Assembly: GCF_026340095.1 (NCBI RefSeq)
Contig: NZ_JAPEPO010000001.1
Coordinates: forward strand, 1,798,001-1,862,000
Length of the DNA stretch: 64,000 nucleotides
Direction of reading: 5' to 3'
Source of the DNA: Streptomyces sp. NBC_01446
GTDB lineage: Bacteria > Actinomycetota > Actinomycetes > Streptomycetales > Streptomycetaceae
The position numbers and the translations under genes were made by a program. Shown here one piece after another: positions 17,608 through 26,408 of this stretch (position 1 is the first letter of the stretch; each line of letters begins with the position of its first letter). The notes beneath the pieces are model-generated. The model ran no database searches, had not been told where the DNA came from, and was given only the letters and a program-made list of their open reading frames with translations.

Positions 17608-18648
17608 CTACAGGTCGTCGCCGGGCGTTCTGGCAGCCCGCGTGTCGGCGTCGGTGAGCTCCTCCAGCTCACCCATCGTGTCGAGCCGGTACAGCAGCAC
17701 CAGCGCCGGACCGACCAGCAGGATCGCGATGGCTGTGACGATCATCAGCCAGCGCAGGGTGTGATCGGCACCGGCCGCCTCGGCCACCGTCAGCGAGGTG
17801 GGCAGCACGTACGGCCGCTGCGCGAAGCCCCAGGCGCCGACGACCAGGGCGACGCTCGCCACCGAGGTGTAGCGGGACCAGTCGTAGGAGCGGCGCCACA
17901 CCAGCAGGACCGTGGCCAGACCACAGACCGCGGCCAGGATGATCAGGAGCAGGCCGGGCCCCCCGGTGAGGCCGTCCCAGACGTACCGGGCGTCGTCGTG
18001 GGTGACGGGCAGGCCGATGAGTGCGAGGACGACGACCGCGGCGAAGGCGATCAGCGCCCGCAGTCGGAAATAGTCGACGAGGTCGTCGGCGCCGAACCGC
18101 AGCGCGTCGGAGCAGAGGAAGACCGCGCCGAGGAACGCGGTGGCGGCGATGGCCAGCAGTCCCACGAGGACGGAGGTTCCATTGGCCCAGGCGTCCGCGG
18201 AGGCGGTCGTGCCGACCTCGACCCGACCGGAGGCGATGCCGCCGAGCACCGCCCCGAGGAAGAACGGCGTGAGCAACGACGAGATGGCGAACACGGCGCC
18301 GTAGATCCGCTGTTGGGCCAAGCGGCGGGTCGGCTTGCGCAGGGCGAATCCGGCGCCGCGGAGCACCAGGCCGACAGCGGCGAGGGCGAGCGGCAGCCAC
18401 ATCGCGGAGAAGACGGCCTGGAACATCGTCGGGAAGCCGGTCCACATGATCACCAGAATGAAGATCAACCAGACGTTGTTGACCTCCCAGACCGGTGCCA
18501 TGGCGTGGTCGATCAGCCGGCGGGGTCGTTTGCCGCGCTCCGCGCCGCCGGCCAGGAGGTCCCAGAATCCCGCGCCGTAGTCGGTACCTCCGGCGCAGGC
18601 GTAGGCGGCGATCGCGAGCACCACCACCCATGCGATGAAGTCGGCCAT
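17608..18648 (-). CDS. cydB: Cytochrome bd-type ubiquinol/menaquinol oxidase subunit II
   Basis: This 346-aa protein has eight to nine hydrophobic helices. It starts MADFIAWVVVLAIAAYACAGGTDYG with the family WGxxxYGG-like turn (GGTDYGAGFWDLLAGG) and has PVWEVNNVWLIF, typical of CydB. Subunit II scaffolds subunit I and the di-heme site in the membrane. Its ATG shares a base with the cydA stop (TGATG), so the two are translationally coupled. The frame is open well upstream, but the CydB start here is unambiguous. No cydCD transporter genes follow. Confidence 0.94.
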   Translation of the reverse strand: MADFIAWVVVLAIAAYACAGGTDYGAGFWDLLAGGAERGKRPRRLIDHAMAPVWEVNNVWLIFILVIMWTGFPTMFQAVFSAMWLPLALAAVGLVLRGAGFALRKPTRRLAQQRIYGAVFAISSLLTPFFLGAVLGGIASGRVEVGTTASADAWANGTSVLVGLLAIAATAFLGAVFLCSDALRFGADDLVDYFRLRALIAFAAVVVLALIGLPVTHDDARYVWDGLTGGPGLLLIILAAVCGLATVLLVWRRSYDWSRYTSVASVALVVGAWGFAQRPYVLPTSLTVAEAAGADHTLRWLMIVTAIAILLVGPALVLLYRLDTMGELEELTDADTRAARTPGDDL

Positions 18649-20129
18649 CACGACGCACCGCCAGAGGTGCGGTCGGAGCCGCCGGGCTCGGCCCCGGTGG
18701 TGGGCTCGGGCTCGCTTCTGGGCCCGTAGGGGGTGTCGGTCTCGGGCGGCAGTTCGCCGCGCGCGGCGGCGAGGCCTTCGTCGGCGATGCGCCAGCGGGT
18801 GCGCATCTTGAGGACGACCGCGAGGAACGAGCCGAAGACAGCCACGTACACGACCATGACCAGGCCGAGCATCGCCCACAGCGATCCGGCACGCGTACCG
18901 GTCACCGCCTCCGAGACCCTCATGTGCTGGTAGACGATCCAGGGCTGGCGGCCGACCTCCGTGGTGATCCACCCGCACTCGACGGTGACCAGGCACGCGA
19001 CTCCCGCGATCGCGGCGCAGCGGAAGAACCAGCGGCTGCGCGGGAGGTCCCGGCGCCGCAGCCAGCACCAGCCGTACCAGAGCGCGAGCAGGATCAGCAC
19101 GCTGCCGACAGTGACCATGATGTCGAAGGCCCAGTGGGCGATGGTGGCCTGAGTCGCCGTCGGGCGGTCGCTCGCCGCGACCGATGACAGGCCCGTCACC
19201 TTGGTGTCCGGGCTGAATCCGGCGAGGATCGAGTCCAGCTGGGGAATCTTGAGACCGCCGGAGATCGTCCCGTCGGGATGCAGGCGCCCGAACATGTACT
19301 CCGGTACGTGGGTGTCGGTCTTCCAGACGATCTCCGTGGCGGCGAACTTGATCGGCTGCTTGTGGAAGACGGCGCGAGCGGCGGAGTCACCGAGCATGAA
19401 CTGGACCGGAGTGAGGATCGCGGCAACCGTGAACGGCACCGTGAAGCCGAGCCGGTGGTAGCGGTCACGGCGCCCGCGCAGCCAGCCGACCGCGTACACA
19501 CCCGCGACCACGTAGCCGGCGGTCAGGAGCATCGCGACCACGAAGTGCCAGTAATCCGGGCCGAACATCGGTGTGAAGATCGCCTGCCGCACATCGACGG
19601 CGACGGGATTGCCCAGGGCGTCCGGACGGAACCCCTGCGGGGTGTTCATCCAGGAGTTGGCCGCGATGATGCCGAACGCCCCCATCAGGGCGGCCAGCGG
19701 CAGTGGTACGGCGAGCCAGAAGTGGGTCCGGGGCTTGAGCCGGCGCCAGCCGTAGAGGTAGATCGCGATCAGGACGGCCTCCAGGAAGAACGCCCACGCC
19801 TCGATGCCGAACCCGAGGCCGAAGACGTCGCCCCAGCGACCCATCATGCCGGGCCACAGCAGACCGAACTCGAAGGACAGCACGGTGCCGGTGACGACCC
19901 CGACGGCGAACTGAACGGCCATCACCGCCGACCAGCGCCGGGCGAGTGTGAGGGCGACGGGGTCGTTGCGGCGAAGCGCCCGATGGTGCATGAGCAACGT
20001 GATGAACGGCAGGGCCACGCCGAACGGGACCAGCAGGATGTGCGAGGCCAGGGTGAAGGCCATCAGCTCTCGCGCCGGCAGGAGTTGGGCCGGGGTGCTG
20101 TTCGCCAGCAGGGCAGCGGTGCTGAGCAT
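18648..20129 (-). CDS. cydA: Cytochrome bd-type quinol oxidase subunit I
   Basis: This 493-aa, nine-helix subunit I binds hemes b558, b595 and d and oxidises quinol without pumping protons. FTLASHILLVPFGVALPF contains the early heme His, FEFGLLWPGMMGRWGDVFG and FFLEAVLIAIYLYGW the conserved Glu/Arg region, and GRQPWIVYQHMRVSEAVT the GRQPW signature near the C-terminus. The Q-loop is short, as in the non-E. coli subgroup. ATG 20129 has GAGG six bases upstream. The C-terminal 40 residues are polar and disordered. It lies 92 bases after ndh. Confidence 0.95.
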   Translation of the reverse strand: MLSTAALLANSTPAQLLPARELMAFTLASHILLVPFGVALPFITLLMHHRALRRNDPVALTLARRWSAVMAVQFAVGVVTGTVLSFEFGLLWPGMMGRWGDVFGLGFGIEAWAFFLEAVLIAIYLYGWRRLKPRTHFWLAVPLPLAALMGAFGIIAANSWMNTPQGFRPDALGNPVAVDVRQAIFTPMFGPDYWHFVVAMLLTAGYVVAGVYAVGWLRGRRDRYHRLGFTVPFTVAAILTPVQFMLGDSAARAVFHKQPIKFAATEIVWKTDTHVPEYMFGRLHPDGTISGGLKIPQLDSILAGFSPDTKVTGLSSVAASDRPTATQATIAHWAFDIMVTVGSVLILLALWYGWCWLRRRDLPRSRWFFRCAAIAGVACLVTVECGWITTEVGRQPWIVYQHMRVSEAVTGTRAGSLWAMLGLVMVVYVAVFGSFLAVVLKMRTRWRIADEGLAAARGELPPETDTPYGPRSEPEPTTGAEPGGSDRTSGGAS

Positions 20130-20221
20130 GTGAGCCTCGAGGGTCTGCCCTGCAAGGGTGGCGGGGCTGCGGAGGGACAGGATGCGGAGGACTGCCCGCA
20201 GAGGGTCGGCCGGGGCCGACC

Positions 20222-21559
20222 TCAGGGAGGCTCGGGCGCCTTCGGGCCGGCCGCACGGGCCGCCGACACGTCGGTGTCGGGCATGGTGAAGGCGCGTTCG
20301 CGGCGAGAGCCGGTGGCGAAGACGACGGACCAGCTGAGCACCGCTCCCAGTCTGCTGCGGAAGCCGGTGAGAAAGGCCAGGTGGATGAAGAGCCAGGCCA
20401 GCCAGCCGGTGAAGCCCGACAGATGCAGCGGGCCGGCCTTGACGACAGCCCGGCCGCGGGCGATGTAGGCGGCGCTGCCGAGATCCACGTACGTGAAGGG
20501 CTTCGGCTCCTTCGTCCTGCCTTCGACGGCGTGGCGCACACTCCGGCCCGCGTACGCACCCGACTGCATGGCGACCTCGGCCAGTCCCGGCAGCCGGTTC
20601 AGACTCATCGCGTCGCCCGTGACACGGATCTCCGGATGGCCGGGGACGGTGAGGTCGGGTTCGACGAGGATGCGTCCGGCCCGGTCCTGTTCGGCGCCGG
20701 TCGCGCGGGCCAGCGCGGCCGCGATCGGCGGCGCCTCGACGCCCGCCGTCCACAGCACGGTGCGTGCATCGAACCGGGTCGTCCCGCCGTCATGGTCTTG
20801 TACCGTCAGGCCGTCCGCGCGGACGTCGGTGACCCTGGTGCCCAGGTGGAGCTCCACTCCGAGACTCTGCAGGGTTCGGGCCGCACGGTGGGCCAGCCGC
20901 GGGCCGAACGCACCCAGCACCGCGTCGGACCCCTCGAAAAGCAGCACCCGGGCCTTGGCGGAGTCAATCTTCTGAAACTCCCGGTCGAGCGTGTGCCCGG
21001 CGATCTCCCGGATCTGTCCCGCGAGTTCGACACCGGTCGGCCCGCCGCCCACGAGGGCGAAGGTGAGCCATTGCTGCCGTTCCCGGTCGTCCGATGCCGT
21101 TTCGGCCATCTCGAATGCCCGGTAGATCCGTCGGCGGACAGCGAGCGCGTCGTCCAGGGTCTTCATGCCGGGGGCGTGCGCGGCGAACTCGTCGTGCCCG
21201 AAGTAGGACTGACGCATGCCCACCGCGACGATCAGATCGTCGTACGGCAGCACGACGTCTCCGCCCTCGGGTCGCCGGGCGTGGACCAGCCGGGCGCCGG
21301 CATCCACGTCGGTGGCTTCGGCAAGCACGCAGCGCACGTTGTGGTGGCGCCGCAGGACCGCGCGGAGCGGTTGGGCGATCTGCCCCTCGGACAGGATCCC
21401 TGAGGCACACTGGTACAGCAGCGGTTGGAAGAGGTGGTGGGCGCGGCGGTCGACCACGGTCACCGCGACCGGTGACTTCCGCAGGGCACGGGCGACGAAC
21501 AGCCCCGCGAACCCTCCGCCGAGGATCACCACCCGGCGGGGCGTGACGTGATCCCGCAT
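20222..21559 (-). CDS. ndh: Type II NADH:quinone oxidoreductase
   Basis: This 445-aa single-subunit NADH dehydrogenase passes electrons from NADH to menaquinone without proton pumping. The FAD motif is RRVVILGGGFAGLFVARAL, the NADH motif FALVGGGPTGVELAGQI, and ATGDAM-like RVTGDAMSLNRLPGLAEVAMQSG closes the flavin site; QPLLYQCASG lines the quinone side. A C-terminal amphipathic and hydrophobic stretch (WLAWLFIHLAFLTGF) would anchor it on the membrane. With cydAB downstream it gives a complete non-pumping chain from NADH to oxygen. It starts six bases after the SDR stop. Confidence 0.94.
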   Translation of the reverse strand: MRDHVTPRRVVILGGGFAGLFVARALRKSPVAVTVVDRRAHHLFQPLLYQCASGILSEGQIAQPLRAVLRRHHNVRCVLAEATDVDAGARLVHARRPEGGDVVLPYDDLIVAVGMRQSYFGHDEFAAHAPGMKTLDDALAVRRRIYRAFEMAETASDDRERQQWLTFALVGGGPTGVELAGQIREIAGHTLDREFQKIDSAKARVLLFEGSDAVLGAFGPRLAHRAARTLQSLGVELHLGTRVTDVRADGLTVQDHDGGTTRFDARTVLWTAGVEAPPIAAALARATGAEQDRAGRILVEPDLTVPGHPEIRVTGDAMSLNRLPGLAEVAMQSGAYAGRSVRHAVEGRTKEPKPFTYVDLGSAAYIARGRAVVKAGPLHLSGFTGWLAWLFIHLAFLTGFRSRLGAVLSWSVVFATGSRRERAFTMPDTDVSAARAAGPKAPEPP

Positions 21560-21565
21560 CGGAGA

Positions 21566-22408
21566 TCAGCCTCCGGTGGCGAAGCCGGGAAAAAGCGTCA
21601 TTCCGCCGTCGACGTAGAGGGTGGTGCCGACGACGTAGTCGAGCAGGTCGGACGCCACGGCGACGACGGCGTTGGCGATGTCGTCCGGGTCGCCCACGCG
21701 GCGGTACGGGATCAGGCGCAGGAGGTCGGCCTCGGCCTCGGGGGTGGACCAGGCGTCGCGGTTGATCGGCGTGCGGATGGCGCCGGGTGCGATCGCGTTG
21801 ACCCTGATCCGCTGGGGTGCGAGCTCCTGGGCGAGGGTCTGCATCAGCATGCCCACACCGCCCTTGGAGGAGGCGTAGTTCACGTGCCCCGCCCACGGGA
21901 CGATCTGGTGGACCGAACTCATGCAGATGATCTTTCCCGCCGAACGGGAGACCTCCTGCACCACGCCGCGCCGGATGAACTCCTTGGCGGCCTCCCGCGC
22001 GCAGAGGAACTGGCCGGTCAGGTTGACGGAGATGACTTTCTCCCACTGGGCGAGTGTCATCTCGGTCACGGCTGCGTCCCGCTGGAGGCCCGCGTTGGCC
22101 ACCATGATGTCAATGGTGCCGAACTCCTCGACCATCCGCGCGACCATGGCGGTCACCTGGTCCTCGGCGGACACGTCGGCCTCGTGGGCGTAGGCGCGGA
22201 CGCCGAAGCCCTCGATCTCCTTCACGACTTTGTCCGCCTCGTCCGCACCGACGACGTAGTTCACCACGACGTCCGCTCCGGCCCGGCCCAGGGCAATGGC
22301 GGTCGCCAGACCGATGCCCGAGTTGGCACCGGTCACGAGCGCCTTCTGGCCCCTGAGGAGCTGCGCGGACACCACCCCGCGGCTCTCGTTGGAGTTTCCT
22401 GCCACCAC
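21566..22408 (-). CDS. SDR oxidoreductase (glucose 1-dehydrogenase-like)
   Basis: This 280-aa classical SDR has ALVTGANSGIGLATAIALG, VANAGLQRD, the Ser-Tyr-Lys active site in MSSVHQIVPWAGHVNYASSKGG, and the C-terminal LYVDGGMTL typical of glucose 1-dehydrogenase-like SDRs. The start is GTG 22408, set by AAGGAG six bases upstream. It is the promoter-proximal gene of a leftward operon with ndh and cydAB, so it would generate NAD(P)H for the same respiratory branch. The substrate is not certain. Confidence 0.92.
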   Translation of the reverse strand: MVAGNSNESRGVVSAQLLRGQKALVTGANSGIGLATAIALGRAGADVVVNYVVGADEADKVVKEIEGFGVRAYAHEADVSAEDQVTAMVARMVEEFGTIDIMVANAGLQRDAAVTEMTLAQWEKVISVNLTGQFLCAREAAKEFIRRGVVQEVSRSAGKIICMSSVHQIVPWAGHVNYASSKGGVGMLMQTLAQELAPQRIRVNAIAPGAIRTPINRDAWSTPEAEADLLRLIPYRRVGDPDDIANAVVAVASDLLDYVVGTTLYVDGGMTLFPGFATGG

Positions 22409-22798
22409 GTTCTCTCCTTCTGCCTAGTCGACGGATGCCCTCGAGGACCGGACGACGCGCGGGAGGAGAACGGAACGTCGGCCGGCCCGTCAGGCAGTCA
22501 CAGGAGCCGTCGCACACCCGGCCCCCAGACGAAAGCACCCTGCGCCGCGGTGGGGCAGACCGGCGCGCGAAACGGCCGTACTTCAGCCGAGCGCGTCACA
22601 CAGTCGGGCTACGAGCCCGCCCCCGAGCCCCGCCCAGGCCGGTGTCACGCGGGCCACCGAGGAGCCAAGGGGCACGCCAAGCACGCTGGACGGCGGCGGC
22701 AGGGCTCCTTAACGGCCAGAACGCGGCGACACAAGCCGTCGCTGCAGACGCCCTTCAAGACGGTCGTCCGAGCAGCCTTCCGATGTCTCTCCTGGCAC
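22409..22798. other. Divergent intergenic region (SDR-ndh-cyd versus Rieske operon)
   Basis: No gene is supported in these 390 bases. A Rex-type operator (TGTGAAC-N2-GTTCACA), which often controls cyd genes in Streptomyces, was looked for and not seen. The right end leads into the Rieske promoter. Confidence 0.5.
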
Positions 22799-22850
22799 CT
22801 GACCCCACCCTGAACAGGCCATATACCAAGGCTCTTCCGTGAGGCGGAAG
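22799..22850 (+). promoter_or_regulatory. Candidate Rieske operon promoter and start-site inverted repeat
   Basis: CTGACC (22799-22804), 17 bases, then TATACC (22822-22827) resembles a sigma-70 promoter. Just after the predicted start, CTTCCG (22834-22839) and CGGAAG (22845-22850) form a 6-bp inverted repeat that could be an operator or a 5' hairpin. The start codon follows at 22917. Confidence 0.45.
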
Positions 22851-22916
22851 CCGCATTGCGTCTCCGTGACGCTCTCCCGGACGATGCGACCACCACCAGA
22901 GACGGGAGCCGCATCC

Positions 22917-23993
22917 ATGCCTCACACGACCGCCTTCGCCAGGAACCAGTGGTACGTAGCGGCGTACGGGACGGAGGTCGGGCGGGAGCTGCTCGCCCGC
23001 ACCGTCCTCGGCGAGCCGATCGCCTTCTACCGGACCGAGGACACGGGCGAGGTCGTCGCCCTGGCGGACCGCTGCGTGCACCGCCGCTTCCCGCTCTCGC
23101 AGAGCAGGCTCGACGGCGACAAGGTGGTCTGCGGCTACCACGGCTTCACCTACGACACGACCGGCACCTGCGTGTACGTCCCCGGGCAGAAGCGCATCCC
23201 CCGTACCGCCAGGGTGAGTTCGTACCCCGTGGCCGAGCTGGACTCCTTCGTGTGGGTGTGGATCGGCGACCCCGCGCTCGCGGACCGGACGACGATCCCG
23301 CGGGCCCCGCACCTGGCCGACTCCGGGCACTGGACGACGGTCGGCGGGATGGAGCCCATCGACGCCGGCTACGGCCTGCTGGTCGACAACCTGATGGACC
23401 TCTCCCACGAGACGTATCTGCACGGCGGCTACATCGGCACGCCCGAGGTCGCCGACACCCCCATGACGACGGAGGTCGACGAGGGCGCGGGCGTCGTCCG
23501 CGTCAGCCGGCACATGGACGACGCCGAGTGTCCGCCGTTCTACGCCAACTCCACCGGCATCAAGGGCCGTATCACCCGCTGGCAGGACATCGAGTACCAC
23601 GCCCCCTGCCTGTATCTGCTGCACAGTCGCATCGCCCCGCAGGGCGTCCTGCCGAACCCGGACGGCACCGACCCGGACGCCTTCCACGTGGAGATCACCT
23701 ACGCGATCACACCGTCCACGCCGGACCACGTCTACGACTTCTGGGCCGTCTCCCGCGACTTCGGCCACGGCGACGAGGAGATGTCCACGTTCCTGCGCGA
23801 CTTCAACCACGAGGTGGTCATGCAGGACGTGAACGCGCTGAACCTGCTCCAGAAGACCCTGGAGAGCGAGCCCGCCGGCTACCAGGAACTCAGTATCAAC
23901 ATCGACACGGGCGGCCTCGCCGCCCGCCGGATCCTGTCCCGTCTCGCCGCAGAGGGCGACCGGTCCGCGTCGCCCGACAACGTCGCGCGATGA
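22917..23993 (+). CDS. Rieske non-heme iron oxygenase (VanA-like large subunit)
   Basis: This 358-aa oxygenase has the Rieske cluster ligands C53-x-H55 and C72-x2-H75 (in DRCVHRRFPLSQ and VVCGYHGFTYD). A C-terminal catalytic domain carries the mononuclear iron site around DNLMDLSHETYLHGG (His164, His169). It resembles vanillate O-demethylase and related one-component-terminal oxygenases, which demethylate or hydroxylate aromatic acids using electrons from a VanB-type reductase. The ATG at 22917 has GGGAG about eight bases upstream. The stop overlaps the next start in ATGA, so three genes are translationally chained. The substrate is unknown. Confidence 0.93.
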   Translation: MPHTTAFARNQWYVAAYGTEVGRELLARTVLGEPIAFYRTEDTGEVVALADRCVHRRFPLSQSRLDGDKVVCGYHGFTYDTTGTCVYVPGQKRIPRTARVSSYPVAELDSFVWVWIGDPALADRTTIPRAPHLADSGHWTTVGGMEPIDAGYGLLVDNLMDLSHETYLHGGYIGTPEVADTPMTTEVDEGAGVVRVSRHMDDAECPPFYANSTGIKGRITRWQDIEYHAPCLYLLHSRIAPQGVLPNPDGTDPDAFHVEITYAITPSTPDHVYDFWAVSRDFGHGDEEMSTFLRDFNHEVVMQDVNALNLLQKTLESEPAGYQELSINIDTGGLAARRILSRLAAEGDRSASPDNVAR

Positions 23994-24154
23994 GCCGCCC
24001 GCCCACCGCCGAGGTGTACCGCGTCGACTGGGTCCCCGGCACCGACGAACTGCACGGCATCTGCCACTGCGGGGCCGAGCACGACACGCAGGACCCCGTG
24101 TTGATGTGGCAGTGGATGCTGTCCCACCCCGATCACCAGGAGGACGACCGGTGA
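23990..24154 (+). CDS. 54-aa Cys/His protein embedded in the Rieske operon
   Basis: A 54-residue protein, MSRPPTAEVYRVDWVPGTD then ELHGICHCGAEHDTQDP, fits tightly between oxygenase and reductase: its ATG overlaps the oxygenase stop (ATGA) and its TGA overlaps the reductase GTG (GTGA). The HGICHCGAEH motif (His, two Cys, His) could bind zinc or help an Fe-S transfer; the Trp/Met-rich tail MWQWMLSHPDH is notable. Third-position GC is high throughout, supporting real coding. I do not recognise a family with a known function. A maturation, assembly or electron-transfer adaptor role is only inferred from position. Confidence 0.82.
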   Translation: MSRPPTAEVYRVDWVPGTDELHGICHCGAEHDTQDPVLMWQWMLSHPDHQEDDR

Positions 24155-25101
24155 CCCCGCCCTACGAAGCCGATCTCGTCGTCGCCGCACGGACCGAAGA
24201 GGCCACCGGCGTGGTGTCCTTGACGCTCCGCCACCCGGAGGCGGACCCGCTGCCCTCCTGGGAGCCGGGTGCCCACGTGGACCTGGTCCTCATGGACGGC
24301 CTGGTCCGCCCGTACTCGTTGTGCGGCGACCCCGCCGACCGCACCACCTGGACCGTCGCCGTCCTCCACGAACCGCGCGGACGCGGCGGATCGGCGTACG
24401 TGCACGAGAAGCTGACCCGTGGCGCGGTCGTACGCGTCCGGGGACCACGCAACCACTTCCCGCTCCACGAGGCACCGGGCTACCGCTTCGTGGCGGGCGG
24501 CATCGGGATCACCCCGATCCTTCCGATGGTGGCTGCCGCCGAGGCGGCGGGCGCCGAGTGGAGCCTGCTGTACGGCGGCCGCACCCGCGGTTCGATGGCG
24601 TTCCTCGGCCTACTCTCCGTCTACGGCGCGAAGGTGCGCGTCGCGCCGGAGGACGAGACGGGCCTCCTCGACCTCGACGGGTATCTCGGCCCGCCGGACA
24701 CGGACGGCGACGGCACCCTGGTCTACTGCTGCGGCCCGGGACCGCTCCTGGACGCCGTCGAGGCCCGGGGCGCCGCGCACACCGAGCGTTTCCGGCCGAC
24801 GCAGGACGGACCGGACGGCGCCGACGGCACGGACCACGCCTTCGAGGTGGAGCTGCGGCGCTCCGGCCGCACCCTGACCGTGCCGCCCGGCCGCAGCATC
24901 CTGCACACGGTGCGGGAGGCGGGGGTCGAGGTGCTGTACTCCTGCGCGGAAGGCACCTGCGGGACCTGCGAGACCGACATCGTGGAGGGCGCGGCGGACC
25001 ACCGGGACTCGGTGCTCACCGCCGAGGAGCGGGCGGCGGGCGAGACGCTGATGATCTGCGTCTCGCGCTGCCTGGGCCCGCGCCTCGTCCTCGACATGTG
25101 A
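24151..25101 (+). CDS. VanB-like oxygenase reductase (FMN/NAD + C-terminal [2Fe-2S])
   Basis: This 316-aa phthalate-dioxygenase-reductase type protein has an FMN-binding barrel (VRPYSLCGDPAD), an NAD domain (VAGGIGITPILPM, VYCCGPGPLLDAVE) and a C-terminal plant-type ferredoxin with four Cys in SCAEGTCGTCETD and MICVS. It transfers electrons from NAD(P)H to the Rieske oxygenase two genes upstream. The start is GTG 24151, overlapping the small gene's stop (GTGA), with AGGAGG seven bases upstream. The size and domain order are normal for VanB. Confidence 0.94.
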   Translation: MTPPYEADLVVAARTEEATGVVSLTLRHPEADPLPSWEPGAHVDLVLMDGLVRPYSLCGDPADRTTWTVAVLHEPRGRGGSAYVHEKLTRGAVVRVRGPRNHFPLHEAPGYRFVAGGIGITPILPMVAAAEAAGAEWSLLYGGRTRGSMAFLGLLSVYGAKVRVAPEDETGLLDLDGYLGPPDTDGDGTLVYCCGPGPLLDAVEARGAAHTERFRPTQDGPDGADGTDHAFEVELRRSGRTLTVPPGRSILHTVREAGVEVLYSCAEGTCGTCETDIVEGAADHRDSVLTAEERAAGETLMICVSRCLGPRLVLDM

Positions 25102-25121
25102 CCCCGTTGGGGTGTCCCGTC

Positions 25122-26408
25122 CTACCTCTGATATCTCGCGAGCACCAGATTTCCGTCCTTCACCAGGCGTTTGCGCAGTTCACCGAGGCCGATCGAGCCG
25201 CTGTAGTACTCCTGGAGAGCGGGCGTCGCGACCTTGTCCTTCCATTCCGCGTAGCCGCGCACCGACTGCGCCGGGGCCGAGCGGAGGTCACCGGCGAGGG
25301 CCGTGCCGGTCGCCCAGTCGTGCTTCTCCGTGTGCAGGGCCGGGTCCTTCAGCGCCTCGGTGCCGGTGGGCAGCATCCAGTCGCCGAGCGCGAGACGCAC
25401 CATGTTGGGCGGCCGCAGCAGGAAGTCGATGAACTGCGCCGCCTCCTTCTTGTGCGGGCTGTCCTCGGCGACGGACAGGGTCTGCGGGGAGACGCCCTGG
25501 GCGAGCCCGTCACGGCCCGCGGGCGCCGGGAGCACCTGCCAGTCGAATCCCTTGGGCGCCTGCTGGACGATCTGCTGGCGGTATGAGAAGCCGAGCGGGA
25601 CCATCGCGTACTTGCCCGCGAAGAAGCCGGGAAGCGTGTCCGAGCCGCCCATGCCGAGCGTCGCGCCCGAGGCGCTGCCGTCGGTGTCGACCTGGTCGTG
25701 GACCGTGCGGGGCACGACCTGGTCCGCGGCGTCGAAGCGGACCGTCACCTTGCCGTCGGCGCCGCGGTGGAACATGCGTCCGCCGGCCGAGAGGGAGAGG
25801 TTGAGGGTCGCCGAGACGGGCTCCTTCAGCGGCCACGCGACACCGAACTTCTTGCCGCCGCTCAGCTTCTTCGTGACGGCCCTGAACTCCTCCCAGGACC
25901 AGGGCTTCTCAGGCGTCGGGATGCGTACACCCGCCGCCTTGAGGATCTTCGAGTTGGCGATGAGGACGCGCGGCTCCTGGAGGAACGGCACGCCGTAGAC
26001 GCCGTCACCGAAGGTCGCGGTCTCCCAACTGTGCTGCGGAATGTCGGACTTGAGGTGGGCGGGCAGCAGGTCCCGCAGATCGGCGAGGTAGCCGCCGTAC
26101 GCGAAGTCCGCGAGGTCGTCGGAGGCGTCGTGGATGACGTCGGGCGCCTCCCCTCCCTCGAAGGAGGTGAGCAGCTGGTCGTGGACGCTGTCCCAGCTGC
26201 CCTGGACGTACTTGACCTGGATGTCCGGGTGCGCCGCGTTCCACTCCTTCACGAGCTGCTTGTTGGCGTCGACGGACTCCTTCTGCCAGGCGAGGGACTG
26301 GAACTCCAGAGTGATCCTGCCGTCGTCGGCCGTCCCGCCGGACGAACAGCCGGTGAGCAGCAGGGCCACGGCCGCGGTGACGGCGGCCAGCCGGGACACG
26401 CGCCTCAT
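25122..26408 (-). CDS. Sugar ABC transporter solute-binding lipoprotein
   Basis: This 428-aa extracellular family-1 binding protein is a lipoprotein: MRRVSRLAAVTAAVALLLTG followed by Cys20 is a lipobox. The mature part has the MalE-like layout, with EGGEAPDVIHDASDDLADFA, GVYGVPFLQEPRVLIANSK and the late HKKEAAQFIDFLLRP. It would deliver an oligosaccharide to the two permeases encoded just upstream. The ATG at 26408 overlaps the permease stop (ATGA). There is no ATPase gene; Streptomyces carbohydrate importers commonly share MsiK, which lies elsewhere. Confidence 0.93.
   Translation of the reverse strand: MRRVSRLAAVTAAVALLLTGCSSGGTADDGRITLEFQSLAWQKESVDANKQLVKEWNAAHPDIQVKYVQGSWDSVHDQLLTSFEGGEAPDVIHDASDDLADFAYGGYLADLRDLLPAHLKSDIPQHSWETATFGDGVYGVPFLQEPRVLIANSKILKAAGVRIPTPEKPWSWEEFRAVTKKLSGGKKFGVAWPLKEPVSATLNLSLSAGGRMFHRGADGKVTVRFDAADQVVPRTVHDQVDTDGSASGATLGMGGSDTLPGFFAGKYAMVPLGFSYRQQIVQQAPKGFDWQVLPAPAGRDGLAQGVSPQTLSVAEDSPHKKEAAQFIDFLLRPPNMVRLALGDWMLPTGTEALKDPALHTEKHDWATGTALAGDLRSAPAQSVRGYAEWKDKVATPALQEYYSGSIGLGELRKRLVKDGNLVLARYQR

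Noticed and set aside
22409..22916. Rex operator for the cyd operon
   Set aside because: No TGTGAAC-N2-GTTCACA-like site could be found in the divergent region.
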